Positions 1-8,551 of a DNA stretch of 64,000 nucleotides are shown here, one piece after another; position 1 is the first letter of the stretch, and each line of letters starts with the position of its first letter. The notes beneath the pieces are model-generated. The model was not told the DNA's origin and did not search any database. It worked only from the letters and a program-made list of their open reading frames with translations. A program made the translations under genes and the position numbers. Where the stretch lies: contig JAKPIB010000037.1 of assembly GCA_029549985.1 (NCBI GenBank), forward strand, positions 1-64,000. Direction: 5' to 3'. This DNA comes from Bacillota bacterium. Its GTDB lineage: Bacteria; Bacillota; Clostridia; Caldicoprobacterales; DTU083.

Positions 1-2
1 AC

Positions 3-881
3 AAGTACAGAAGGTACAAGAAGCTAAGGAGTCTTATCATCCGGGAAAAGCCCGACCTGTTACTGGCTATGCCTGAAGATATCGGAATATACGTAATAAT
101 AGCACTTATAGGGACCAAAATACCTGTTGTGGTGTCTGAGCGCAACAATCCATATGTCATGCCATGGAAAAAAACGACCAGGCTATTGCGCAAGCTGTTT
201 TACCCGTATGCAGCAGGTTTTATATTTCAAACCAGGCAGGCAGCAGAGTTCTTTGGCCCAAGGATCCGTAGCCGGGGCATCATCCTGCCAAACCCCATAG
301 ACCTGAATAGCCTGCCGGAACCCCATAGGGGTGAGCGGCGCAACGAGATAGTAGGTGCCGGCAGGCTGGAAAGTCAGAAGAATTTTTCCTTGCTTATCCT
401 GGCTTTTGCCAGGTTTTTTGAAAACAACAGGGATTACAGATTGACCATTTATGGCGAAGGCGCACTTAGAAAGGAGCTCGAGGACCTGGCCGCATCTTTG
501 CTGCCCAGGGAAGCATACAGCATGCCGGGCGTCACAGCAGATCTGCCGGAACGTATCAAAGGAGCAGCTATGTTTGTACTGAGCTCAGACTATGAGGGTA
601 TGCCAAATGTGGTGATCGAGGCAATGGCGATGGGTATGCCTGTAATCGCAACAGACTGCCCTACGGGTGGTCCTGCAGCGCTTATAAAGCATAGTGAAAA
701 TGGCATGCTTGTACCCGTGGGTGATGTAGATAAGCTTTGTCAGGCAATGCAAAGAATTGCTGTAGATAAAGAGTATGCAGATAGAATGGGACAAAAGGTA
801 TTGGAAATCAGGAATCGGCTCAATTCGGATATCATAGCAGAGCAGTTGAGAGAATATCTTACAAAATGTTGTAGTTCATGA
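3..881 (+). CDS. GT4-type glycosyltransferase, 5' end outside window
   Basis: The frame is open from the left edge, so the N-terminal acceptor half is incomplete; the first ATG in frame (69) is internal. The visible part has the GT4 C-terminal Rossmann half: a GAGRLESQKNF segment that starts the nucleotide-sugar domain, and the donor-binding EGMPNVVIEAMAMGMPVIATD region holding the E-x7-E pattern. This family moves a sugar from a nucleotide donor to a growing glycan at the cytoplasmic face of the membrane. A flippase follows 43 bp downstream and an LCP ligase after that, so a role in surface polysaccharide synthesis is likely. Donor and acceptor cannot be told from sequence. Confidence 0.9.
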   Translation, partial: KYRRYKKLRSLIIREKPDLLLAMPEDIGIYVIIALIGTKIPVVVSERNNPYVMPWKKTTRLLRKLFYPYAAGFIFQTRQAAEFFGPRIRSRGIILPNPIDLNSLPEPHRGERRNEIVGAGRLESQKNFSLLILAFARFFENNRDYRLTIYGEGALRKELEDLAASLLPREAYSMPGVTADLPERIKGAAMFVLSSDYEGMPNVVIEAMAMGMPVIATDCPTGGPAALIKHSENGMLVPVGDVDKLCQAMQRIAVDKEYADRMGQKVLEIRNRLNSDIIAEQLREYLTKCCSS

Positions 882-924
882 TAGTTCGAAGGTTTAGCCA
901 TCTCACAGCAAAAGGAGAAACAGG

Positions 925-2439
925 ATGGCAGAAAGCAGAACTAAGAATACAATGCGCAATGCTATATATGGTACCGTCTATCAGACCATCATGCTCATTC
1001 TGAGCCTGGTAAACAGGACCCTGTTCATAAGGCTGCTTGGGGTAGAATATCTGGGCATAAATGCCTTGTTTGCAGATGTACTGACCATGCTCTCGATGGC
1101 GGACCTGGGCTTTGCCACTGCCATGATGTACAGCTTTTACAAGCCGCTGGCCGAGGGGGATCAGGACAAGCTGGCTTCATTGATAAAGCTGTATAGAAGG
1201 GTCTATAACACAATAGCAGCCGGTGTAGCTGTTATAGGCCTTGCCCTGCTGCCTTTTCTGCACCTGATAGTGAATCTGGACAAACCGATACCATACCTTA
1301 AGCTGTACTATCTCTTCTTCCTGGCAAACACGGTCATATCGTACTTGTTTACATACAAGACTGCTATAATCAATGCGGACCAGAAGCATTATCTAATATT
1401 CAAATATAAAATTTTCACGAACATTGGCAGGGTTATACTGCAGATCATCTTCCTGCTCCTGACCCGCAGCTACTTTGCTTTCATAGGGATCCAGGTGCTG
1501 GCGACCCTGGTCAACAACCTGTTGGCATCACGTATGGCCGGCAAGCTATATCCGTTGATCAACAATCCTGCAAGAGAACTGGAAAACAAGGACAAGCGCT
1601 CCATATATGAAAATGTCAAGTCCGTGTTTTTATATAAGATTTCGTCAGTGCTGCTAAGAGGCACTGATAACACGCTGATATCGGTAATAGTCGGAACGGT
1701 ATGGGTTGGGTATTATTCAAACTATAACCTTGTACTCAATACCCTGAACACGTTCATCTATATCCTGTATACTGCTGCAAGTGCCAGCATCGGTAACGCC
1801 GTTGTCACCGAAACACCCAGGAAACGCTTTGAGATATTCAAATCACTTCAGACTATCAGCCTGATTATCAGCACCTTTATGTCAGTATGCCTCTTTGTTC
1901 TGTTCAGTGATCTGATAAATGTCTGGCTTGGCAGCAAATATGTACTGGATCATCTGATCTTGGGAGCGATCATACTAAACTTTTATGTAGTAGAAATTTT
2001 GCACCCTGTGGTCTCATACAGGGAATCCACCGGCATGTATATGAGGACGAAGTATATAATGCTGATATGCGCGATCGAAAACCTTGTATTATCAGTATTG
2101 CTGGGTTATGTGATGGGCATGGCGGGTATCCTGTATGCATCAGCCATATCCAGGCTGACCACATACTTCTGGTATGAACCGAGGATCCTGTTCGGCGAAT
2201 ACTTCAAGGAGAGTACGAGGAGCTTCTATCTGCCGTTGGTAAGGAATGCTCTGCTTACAGGCGCGTTGATAGTGGTATTTATGCTCGCTTCACGATATTT
2301 TACAATAAACACATTGCCGGAGCTTATCCTGAAGACATTTGCAGTGGCAGGACTGACCCTGGCTGTCCTGGTCCTGGCCTATCGCAGGACCGAAGGCTTC
2401 AGGATGATCGTAAGCAAGGTTAAATGGCTTGGAAGATGA
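925..2439 (+). CDS. Polysaccharide flippase (MOP/Wzx-like)
   Basis: 504 residues with about 12-14 hydrophobic segments over the whole length and a short basic C-terminus, the shape and size of Wzx/RfbX-type flippases of the MOP superfamily. The N-terminal NAIYGTVYQTIMLILSLVNRT stretch is typical of the family. The proposed job is to flip lipid-linked glycan repeat units across the cytoplasmic membrane. The start is set by an AAAGGAG site about 10 bp upstream. It sits between a glycosyltransferase and an LCP-type ligase, which agrees with glycan export. Substrate unknown. Confidence 0.88.
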   Translation: MAESRTKNTMRNAIYGTVYQTIMLILSLVNRTLFIRLLGVEYLGINALFADVLTMLSMADLGFATAMMYSFYKPLAEGDQDKLASLIKLYRRVYNTIAAGVAVIGLALLPFLHLIVNLDKPIPYLKLYYLFFLANTVISYLFTYKTAIINADQKHYLIFKYKIFTNIGRVILQIIFLLLTRSYFAFIGIQVLATLVNNLLASRMAGKLYPLINNPARELENKDKRSIYENVKSVFLYKISSVLLRGTDNTLISVIVGTVWVGYYSNYNLVLNTLNTFIYILYTAASASIGNAVVTETPRKRFEIFKSLQTISLIISTFMSVCLFVLFSDLINVWLGSKYVLDHLILGAIILNFYVVEILHPVVSYRESTGMYMRTKYIMLICAIENLVLSVLLGYVMGMAGILYASAISRLTTYFWYEPRILFGEYFKESTRSFYLPLVRNALLTGALIVVFMLASRYFTINTLPELILKTFAVAGLTLAVLVLAYRRTEGFRMIVSKVKWLGR

Positions 2440-2470
2440 TTGGAACAAAAATTATACTATCAGCGTCTAT

Positions 2471-2498
2471 CTGAACTACCGGCTAAATATGTTATAAT
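2471..2498 (+). promoter_or_regulatory. Possible sigma-A promoter for the LCP gene
   Basis: CTGAAC (2471-2476), 16-bp spacer, TATAAT (2493-2498). The -10 is perfect and the -35 weak. It lies in the 107-bp gap before the LCP gene. Confidence 0.45.
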
Positions 2499-2546
2499 AA
2501 ATAAGATTGAGCCTGATTTATTCAATATATTGAAAGGTATGGGGTT

Positions 2547-3584
2547 ATGAATATAAAGGCGTTTGATTTCAAGACACTGGACAAAAAAAAGGTGATAATG
2601 GGCCTTCTTATAGCCCTTTTGATACTTTTACTGGCATTGTGCATCACCTTATACGCATATGTTCAGCAAAAGCTGAGCCTGATCAACAGGCCTGAGCCGC
2701 TGCCTACCATAGGACCGGATGACGAGTTTTTCGAAACGGAGCCTCCGGATGAAGAAGGTGAGGACAATGAAGACCACGAAGAGATGGATCCGGAGGAGAT
2801 CAGATGGCCCAGTGATTCAGAGCTTATAAGGAACAAGAACATAATAAACATACTGCTTATCGGACAGGACAGGCGGCCCGGTGAAAAGAGGGCAAGGTCC
2901 GATTCCATGATGATCGCTACCATAAACAAGGAGAAAAAGACCATAACGTTGACTTCCTTGATGCGGGATATGTATGTCCAGATCCCCGGCTACAGCGACA
3001 ACCGCATAAATGCAGCTTACCTGTTCGGCGGCATGGAGCTCCTGGATAAGACCATAGAGAAGAATTTCGGCGTTCACATCGACGGCAATATCGAGGTGGA
3101 TTTCGACGGATTCAAGGAGGTCATAGACAAGATAGGCGGTATTGATATACCCTTGAACGAAAAGGAAGCAAAGCACCTCAAAAAGCAGGGCTTTGGCGAC
3201 CTTGAGGCAGGCATGGTCCACATGGACGGCGAGCTGGCCCTGGCTTATGCCCGTATCCGCAAGGTGGGCAACGCGGACTATGAAAGGACGGAACGGCAGA
3301 GACGGGTACTCACCACAGTGTTCAACAAGGTCAAGGATCTGCCGCTGAGCGAAATATTGAAGCTCGTGGATGTCATCTTCCCGCTGGTCACTACCGATAT
3401 GACCAACGGGCAGATAATTGCCCTTGCCTATACCGTTTACGGTATCCATGCTGACGAGATCGCGACCTATCGCATACCGGTCGACGGCGGCTACAAGCCG
3501 GCTATGATCCGCAAGATGGCAGTGCTTGTGCCCGACCTGGATAAGAACAGGGCGGCCTTGCGGAAGATCATCTATGGTGAATGA
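2547..3584 (+). CDS. LytR-CpsA-Psr (LCP) family glycopolymer ligase
   Basis: 345 residues: short cytoplasmic N-terminus, one membrane segment (about 16-40), an acidic proline-rich linker (about 48-90), then the extracellular LCP domain (about 95-340). Landmarks are NILLIGQDRR, ARSDSMMIATI with the conserved Asp, and LTSLMRDMYVQIPG with the conserved Arg that contacts the polyprenyl-phosphate. LCP enzymes attach teichoic acids or capsule chains from a lipid carrier to peptidoglycan. The preceding glycosyltransferase and flippase make this the plausible last step of the same surface polymer pathway. The acidic linker is longer than in many relatives. Confidence 0.92.
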   Translation: MNIKAFDFKTLDKKKVIMGLLIALLILLLALCITLYAYVQQKLSLINRPEPLPTIGPDDEFFETEPPDEEGEDNEDHEEMDPEEIRWPSDSELIRNKNIINILLIGQDRRPGEKRARSDSMMIATINKEKKTITLTSLMRDMYVQIPGYSDNRINAAYLFGGMELLDKTIEKNFGVHIDGNIEVDFDGFKEVIDKIGGIDIPLNEKEAKHLKKQGFGDLEAGMVHMDGELALAYARIRKVGNADYERTERQRRVLTTVFNKVKDLPLSEILKLVDVIFPLVTTDMTNGQIIALAYTVYGIHADEIATYRIPVDGGYKPAMIRKMAVLVPDLDKNRAALRKIIYGE

Positions 3585-3690
3585 CGGTATTAAAGATCCA
3601 TAGTATCGAAATGGCTGTTTATAGCTTATACTAGTTTTATTCTGTACATTGGCTATGTATCAGATTTAGGATGATAACAGGAGGATATAT

Positions 3691-4374
3691 ATGGAAAATG
3701 AATGGCTTGACCTTGTGAAAACCAAGGCTCTGCTTGACGCGAAGGAATCGATAGCAGGGGACTTTCTGGAGCGGTTCGAATTCCCCTGGCAGGCACTGCC
3801 GCACATCAAGGATGAAATAATCAAAATCGGCATGGCACTGCCGCCCGAGGAATACGAGCAGCGCGGAGAACATATCTGGATAAGCCGGACTGCTGTCATC
3901 GCGCCTACGGCCCATATAAGCGGTCCGGTCATCATAGACCACAAGGCTGAGGTCCGCCACTGTGCCTTCATAAGAGGCAGCGCCATAGTCGGCCGGGAAT
4001 GCGTGGTGGGCAATTCCACCGAGTTGAAGAACGTCATCCTGTTCAACAAGGTCCAGGTGCCCCATTACAATTATGTAGGGGATTCGATACTGGGCTACAA
4101 GGCCCATATGGGGGCCGGTGCGATCACGTCCAACGTGAAATCGGATAAATCACCGGTCACAGTGAAAATTGGCGAAAACAGGCTTGAAACCGGCCTCAAG
4201 AAGTTCGGGGCGATCTTGGGCGACAATACGGAGGTGGGCTGCAACAGCGTACTCAATCCGGGCACGGTAGTGGGCAGGTGCACCAATATATATCCCCTTT
4301 CCATGGTACGGGGGTACGTGCCCGAATACAGCATATTCAAAAGCCAGCAAAATATTGTAAAGAAACCTTTGTAA
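3691..4374 (+). CDS. Left-handed beta-helix (hexapeptide repeat) protein, GlmU C-terminal-like
   Basis: 227 residues with repeated hexapeptide turns, for example the series around IAPTAHISGPVIIDHKAEVR and later VGCNSVLNPGTVVGRCTNI, the signature of LbH acyltransferases. It resembles the C-terminal half of GlmU and its stand-alone relatives annotated as UDP-GlcNAc pyrophosphorylase-like, but has no nucleotidyltransferase domain. An N-terminal helical part (1-60) precedes the helix. The start has an excellent AGGAGG site 7 bp upstream. It may acylate a sugar nucleotide or act on a cell-envelope precursor; the substrate is not evident. Confidence 0.78.
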   Translation: MENEWLDLVKTKALLDAKESIAGDFLERFEFPWQALPHIKDEIIKIGMALPPEEYEQRGEHIWISRTAVIAPTAHISGPVIIDHKAEVRHCAFIRGSAIVGRECVVGNSTELKNVILFNKVQVPHYNYVGDSILGYKAHMGAGAITSNVKSDKSPVTVKIGENRLETGLKKFGAILGDNTEVGCNSVLNPGTVVGRCTNIYPLSMVRGYVPEYSIFKSQQNIVKKPL

Positions 4375-4382
4375 AAATATTG

Positions 4383-4411
4383 TTGAATTTTGTATATTTA
4401 TATCTTATAAT
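4383..4411 (+). promoter_or_regulatory. Sigma-A promoter of the riboswitch leader
   Basis: TTGAAT (4383-4388), 17-bp spacer, TATAAT (4406-4411). The expected start at about 4418 coincides with the 5' strand of riboswitch helix P1, which supports both calls. Confidence 0.82.
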
Positions 4412-4416
4412 GTAAT

Positions 4417-4520
4417 AGAACAAGAATTTGATAAAGGCAAACTTATCGAAAGGTAAGGACGCAAAGCCACAAGTCTAAAGCACTTTGACAAGTGCCATGA
4501 TGGTTGGGTTGCCGGGTTCT
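4417..4520 (+). ncRNA. c-di-GMP-I (GEMM) riboswitch
   Basis: The conserved GEMM-I core is present in order: GGCAAAC, a GAAA tetraloop hairpin, GGACGCAAAGCC, GTCTAAA, then the second arm ending in GGGTTGCCGGG. P1 can form between AGAAC (4417-4421) and GTTCT (4516-4520). The aptamer is followed by an intrinsic terminator and sits just upstream of a c-di-GMP phosphodiesterase-type gene. The class identity rests on motif match; whether ligand turns the gene on or off is inferred only. CTGCT (4519-4523) could pair with AGCAG (4541-4545) in the terminator, which would make ligand-bound P1 favour termination. Confidence 0.93.
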
Positions 4521-4536
4521 GCTCACATTTAAATAT

Positions 4537-4566
4537 CTGCAGCAGTACTCCCGCTGCAGTTTTTTT
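4537..4566 (+). terminator. Intrinsic terminator of the riboswitch expression platform
   Basis: CTGCAGC (4537-4543) pairs with GCTGCAG (4553-4559), followed by seven T. It lies 17 nt after P1 of the aptamer and 21 nt before the start codon, so it is placed as the riboswitch-controlled attenuator. Confidence 0.88.
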
Positions 4567-4586
4567 ATGTAGGGGAGAGCTTACAA

Positions 4587-7511
4587 ATGAAAATGTGCTC
4601 AGCAAAGGCCGGGAGTGATGCCGCCAAACAGCTGGCAGGTATCGCCCTTTTGGCCGTATTGGGTCTACTGGGCAATTTTTTGTCCCTGGAGCTTATATCC
4701 GGTTTGAACCTTGTTTTCGGATCCATAGCAGTACTCATAGCAGTCTACTATTATGGTATCATCGCTGCTGTGTTCGTTGCGGCAGTTATCAGCATACCTA
4801 CATATTTTCTGTGGAATCACTATTTTGGCATAGCCACATTTCTCCTGGAAGCACTTGTGACAGGCCTGCTGCACCACAAGGCCAAAAAGAATCTGGTAAT
4901 TTCAAACATGTTATTCTGGCTGTTTATCGGTATGCCCATGGTATGGGTAAATTGCAGCCTTTCGAAAATGGGAACGATCGAGACCATCCTGCTTGTTTTA
5001 AAGCAACCGATAAACGGCTTGTTCAACGTCGTCACCGCAAGCCTTATAATACACATTCTGGTCTACAGGAGCAAATCACGCACTATCTCCCTCAGAAGAT
5101 TCATGCTCAATTTCCTGACCTTTTCTGTCATAGCAGTATCACTGGCCTGCATCAAGATAGGCACTACCGAGGAATTGAGGGACATGGAAGCCGGCATCCA
5201 CGTTGATGTGCAAAACTGCTCTGATGCCGTATCCGGCATGATAAGCCGGTGGTATGCAAATCATCTTGTCCCGCTCCAGGTCATCGCCAGGACATTGTCT
5301 GATGCAAATATGGAAATAAGCAATGACTTTGACAGGGAGCTGGAGGTCATCAGGGAATCCTTTCCCGATTTCCAGCTGCTTTATATAGCTGACGCCCAGG
5401 GCAAGGCCATAAGCATCACGCTCACCGGGGAACCTGAGGGCAGCATGGAAGACCTCGATTTTTCGGACAGGGCATACTACAAGCAGATAAGAAAGACTCT
5501 GGAGCCTGTCGTATCCGATGTGCTGCTGGGAAGGGTCGGAAGCAAGGAGCCTTTGGTAGCCATATGTGTCCCTGTCATCAGGGACGGAGACTTCATCGGA
5601 TATGTGGCAGGAGCGGTCAATCTTGATCATATATCCGATCTGCTGGCTGAGCATGCCGACGGCAGCAACATTCAAATAACCCTCCTGGACGGTGAAGGAA
5701 AGGTCATTGCATCCACAATTCCGGATCTGCGCCGGTCGGGCATGTATACCAGGTACAGGCAGGGGAATGTCATCTACAAGGGAAACGGCCTGTATTACCG
5801 CGACACATCCGGTAAAGGCGGTAAAAGGCTTTCGGACTGGCGCAGCTCCAGTTATTTCCATCTGGGCACGCCCAGGGAGATAGGCGGGTGGACCTTCGTG
5901 TGCGAAGGCTCTCTGTTTCCCTACGTATACAACCTGTTCACTATCTATATCTATATCTTCATTTTCATGCTCCTGGTCCTGCAGATCCTGTTCGGGTTTT
6001 TCCAGATTATCTTCAAGCTGGTCTTCACTCCTTTTGAAAACCTGGTGCAGGTCATAAGTGACCTGGCGCACAAGATCGAGAACCAGGAAAAGGTGGAATG
6101 GCCTTCCAGCAATATCTCAGAGCTCAGGTCGATCATCGCAAGCTTCAGGCTGGTGACGATGAAGCTCAATGAGACATTCCAGAGGATAAAAAAGCAGAAG
6201 GATGAGCTTGAGCATCTGGCCATGTATGACCAGCTCACAAGCCTGCCAAATATCAGGATGCTTCAGAAGAACATCAAAGAGAGAACAGCCGGCCCGGACA
6301 GCAGCCAGTCTTTTACGATCTTTTCCCTCGAGCTCAACCGTTTGAAGTTTATCAATGAGACCCTGGGATATAAATCAGGCGACAAGCTCATCAAAATGGC
6401 TGCAAAACGCCTGAAGGAGGTATTCGGCAACGAGTATGCGATCTACCGCAGCAGCGGGGATTCATTCGTTCTGCTGCCCGGACCCGGACAGGTCCAGGAC
6501 CGTGCTGCGGCTGATGCCGGGAATATCATAAGGGTCCTGTCGCAGCCCTTCAACATCGACGGGCTTGATGTCAGCACTTCCATAAGCATAGGCATCAGCA
6601 TCTATCCCCGGGATGGAGCGAACGCAGAGGTATTGATCCGCAATGCCGACATCGCCAAGCATGTTGCCAAGCAGGCAGGTGACAACAAGTACAGCTTTTT
6701 CAGCACAGGCATGGATGAAAAGCTCAGAAAGCGCAATATATTGGAAAGCGAGCTGATACATGCCCTGGAAGGGGAGGAGCTCACCCTCTACTATCAGCCC
6801 ATCATAAGCTCAGCGACCGGCCGTATGCTCGGTGCAGAGGCCCTGCTGCGCTGGAGGCACCCTGGGATGGGTATGATCCCGCCGCTTGAGTTCATCCCTG
6901 TCGCAGAAGAGACCGGGCTTATCGTGCCCTTGGGTAAATGGGTGCTGAAAGAGGCCTGCAAGGAAGCCGGACGCTGGGAGACCGAATTTGGCATCAGACT
7001 GACCGTTTTTGTCAATATATCAACGATCCAGCTGAAGGACGGGGATTTCGTTCAGACGGTCAAGGACATACTGGATGAAACGAGGCTCAGCCCGGAGCAC
7101 CTGGTCCTGGAGATAACGGAGACGGCCCTCACAGGTTCGCTGCAGCAGACCGCCATGGTATTTGAAGAGCTTAGAAAGCTTGGAGTAAGGCTTGCCCTTG
7201 ATGATTTCGGGACAGGCTACTCTTCACTGAATTATCTGAAAATGCTGCCGGTTGATATTCTGAAGATCGACAGAAGCTACATAAACGGCATGCTGGACAA
7301 TGCATACGACAAGCGCATCGTTGAGATCATCACATCCATAGGAAAGGCTTTGGATATAACCATTATCGGAGAAGGGGTAGAGCAGGACAAGCAGGCAGAG
7401 CTCCTGAAGGCAGCCGGCTGTCATGGGCTGCAGGGATACTTCTACCATAGGCCTGTGCCACCGGATGAGCTCACGGACTTCATCATGACTGCACCGGATG
7501 AGAGTGCTTGA
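4587..7511 (+). CDS. Membrane Cache-GGDEF(degenerate)-EAL protein, likely c-di-GMP phosphodiesterase
   Basis: 974 residues. Order: about five membrane segments (12-195), an extracytoplasmic Cache-like sensor (about 205-440), a membrane segment (about 455-485), a HAMP-like linker, GGDEF (about 535-700) and EAL (about 715-965). The GGDEF signature reads SSGDSF near residue 621, so cyclase activity is unlikely. The EAL domain keeps EALLRW, LEITE, DDFGTGYSSL, KIDRSYI, EGVE and QGY and should be active, cleaving c-di-GMP to pGpG. The c-di-GMP riboswitch in its leader implies feedback by its own substrate. The degenerate GGDEF may bind GTP and tune the EAL domain, as in known relatives. Confidence 0.92.
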   Translation: MKMCSAKAGSDAAKQLAGIALLAVLGLLGNFLSLELISGLNLVFGSIAVLIAVYYYGIIAAVFVAAVISIPTYFLWNHYFGIATFLLEALVTGLLHHKAKKNLVISNMLFWLFIGMPMVWVNCSLSKMGTIETILLVLKQPINGLFNVVTASLIIHILVYRSKSRTISLRRFMLNFLTFSVIAVSLACIKIGTTEELRDMEAGIHVDVQNCSDAVSGMISRWYANHLVPLQVIARTLSDANMEISNDFDRELEVIRESFPDFQLLYIADAQGKAISITLTGEPEGSMEDLDFSDRAYYKQIRKTLEPVVSDVLLGRVGSKEPLVAICVPVIRDGDFIGYVAGAVNLDHISDLLAEHADGSNIQITLLDGEGKVIASTIPDLRRSGMYTRYRQGNVIYKGNGLYYRDTSGKGGKRLSDWRSSSYFHLGTPREIGGWTFVCEGSLFPYVYNLFTIYIYIFIFMLLVLQILFGFFQIIFKLVFTPFENLVQVISDLAHKIENQEKVEWPSSNISELRSIIASFRLVTMKLNETFQRIKKQKDELEHLAMYDQLTSLPNIRMLQKNIKERTAGPDSSQSFTIFSLELNRLKFINETLGYKSGDKLIKMAAKRLKEVFGNEYAIYRSSGDSFVLLPGPGQVQDRAAADAGNIIRVLSQPFNIDGLDVSTSISIGISIYPRDGANAEVLIRNADIAKHVAKQAGDNKYSFFSTGMDEKLRKRNILESELIHALEGEELTLYYQPIISSATGRMLGAEALLRWRHPGMGMIPPLEFIPVAEETGLIVPLGKWVLKEACKEAGRWETEFGIRLTVFVNISTIQLKDGDFVQTVKDILDETRLSPEHLVLEITETALTGSLQQTAMVFEELRKLGVRLALDDFGTGYSSLNYLKMLPVDILKIDRSYINGMLDNAYDKRIVEIITSIGKALDITIIGEGVEQDKQAELLKAAGCHGLQGYFYHRPVPPDELTDFIMTAPDESA

Positions 7512-7641
7512 TCTGCGGGCTGTTGCGGAGGCCTATGATGCGATGACCAACAGGTACAGAGGAAATCCGCTTGGCAGTGCCGAGGCTGCCCGTGAGACCA
7601 AAAGGCTTGCAGGCGTAGCATATGACCCCCCGGATCGCTGA
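7498..7641 (+). other. Short open frame between the two c-di-GMP genes, possibly a remnant
   Basis: 47 codons starting at an ATG that overlaps the end of the EAL gene by 14 bp. It begins MRVLDLRAVAEAYD and ends at a TGA at 7639-7641, after which the same frame continues without another stop for about 33 codons. No clear ribosome binding site or family is visible. It could be a translated small protein, the decayed end of a lost gene, or chance. Confidence 0.25.
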
Positions 7642-7687
7642 TATTTACATTGGTGGATCAACTACGGCAAGGAGTGGTTTTGGCTTG

Positions 7688-8551
7688 ATGGTAATAAATC
7701 ACTTGGCGGACGCATTGGAAAAAATCAGACTGGTTGAAGGAAAGTATGATGTCATACGCATAGTAGAGCCGGAAAAGAAGAGGACCATGCTGGTTAAGGA
7801 AGACAGGTACATATCGGATGGAAGCATATGCTACAGCATGTGGGAAAGGGGCTCCTGCTGCCAAAACTGTATATCCAGCAAAGCGGCTGCCGAGAAGGAT
7901 ATAGTCTTCATGTCCAGGAGGGTCAACGGCAAGGCCTATCAGATAACTGCCGTTCCGTTTCGGGTCGATGACCGGTCCCTGGTCGTAGAGCTTATAAAGG
8001 ACATTACCAGTACTGTCTATGCGATGCGCAGCATACCGGACATTGATGGTACCATGCTGAATTCCGGGGATTACAGGCTGCAGCTCGATTTAAAGGATGA
8101 GGTTACGAACCTGTTCAATAGAAAGTTCGTATATGAGACCCTGCCGGCAGAGCTCCTCAGGGCATCCCTCAATGAGGAGCCCTTGTCAGTGGTCATGGTG
8201 AATCTGGACTGCTTGCAGCCGGTGATCGAAGAATTCGGGGACAATGTCGGTGACAGGCTGATAATGGAGTTTGCCGACGAGCTGAAAAAATACTTCGCCG
8301 CTGTCAGCAGGCATTGGGTCGCCAGGCTCAGCGGCGAGAAGTTCATGATCTGCTTGAACATATGCGATAAAGAAGTAGCCGGCATAATAGCCAATAATGT
8401 CACAACGGATATTTCAGCAAAAGAGGTGATCATAAACGGAGTCAGGATCTACCTGTCATGCAGCAGTGAAGTCCATACCGTCTGCGATGGGCAGAGCTGC
8501 ATCTCGCTGGACGAGCTTTCAGGAATAATAGGATGGTTCTGCAATCATTGA
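7688..8551 (+). CDS. GGDEF-related protein with degenerate active site
   Basis: 287 residues from the ATG at 7688, preferred because AAGGAG lies 12 bp upstream and homologous proteins begin close to HLADALEKIRLVEGKYDVIRI; an ATG at 7622 would add 22 unconvincing residues. The N-terminal half is a PAS-like module with a CYSMWERGSCCQNC cysteine cluster typical of many clostridial GGDEF proteins. The C-terminal half follows the GGDEF fold (DEVTNLFNRKF) but the signature is SGEKF instead of GGDEF, so catalysis is doubtful. The conserved cysteines could bind metal or sense redox. It ends 7 bp inside the convergent sigma-like gene. Confidence 0.8.
   Translation: MVINHLADALEKIRLVEGKYDVIRIVEPEKKRTMLVKEDRYISDGSICYSMWERGSCCQNCISSKAAAEKDIVFMSRRVNGKAYQITAVPFRVDDRSLVVELIKDITSTVYAMRSIPDIDGTMLNSGDYRLQLDLKDEVTNLFNRKFVYETLPAELLRASLNEEPLSVVMVNLDCLQPVIEEFGDNVGDRLIMEFADELKKYFAAVSRHWVARLSGEKFMICLNICDKEVAGIIANNVTTDISAKEVIINGVRIYLSCSSEVHTVCDGQSCISLDELSGIIGWFCNH

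Noticed and set aside
5139-6071. Long minus-strand reading frame (310 codons) inside the Cache-GGDEF-EAL gene
   Set aside because: It lies wholly opposite a gene with clear domains and has no recognisable motif; it follows from codon bias of the plus-strand gene.
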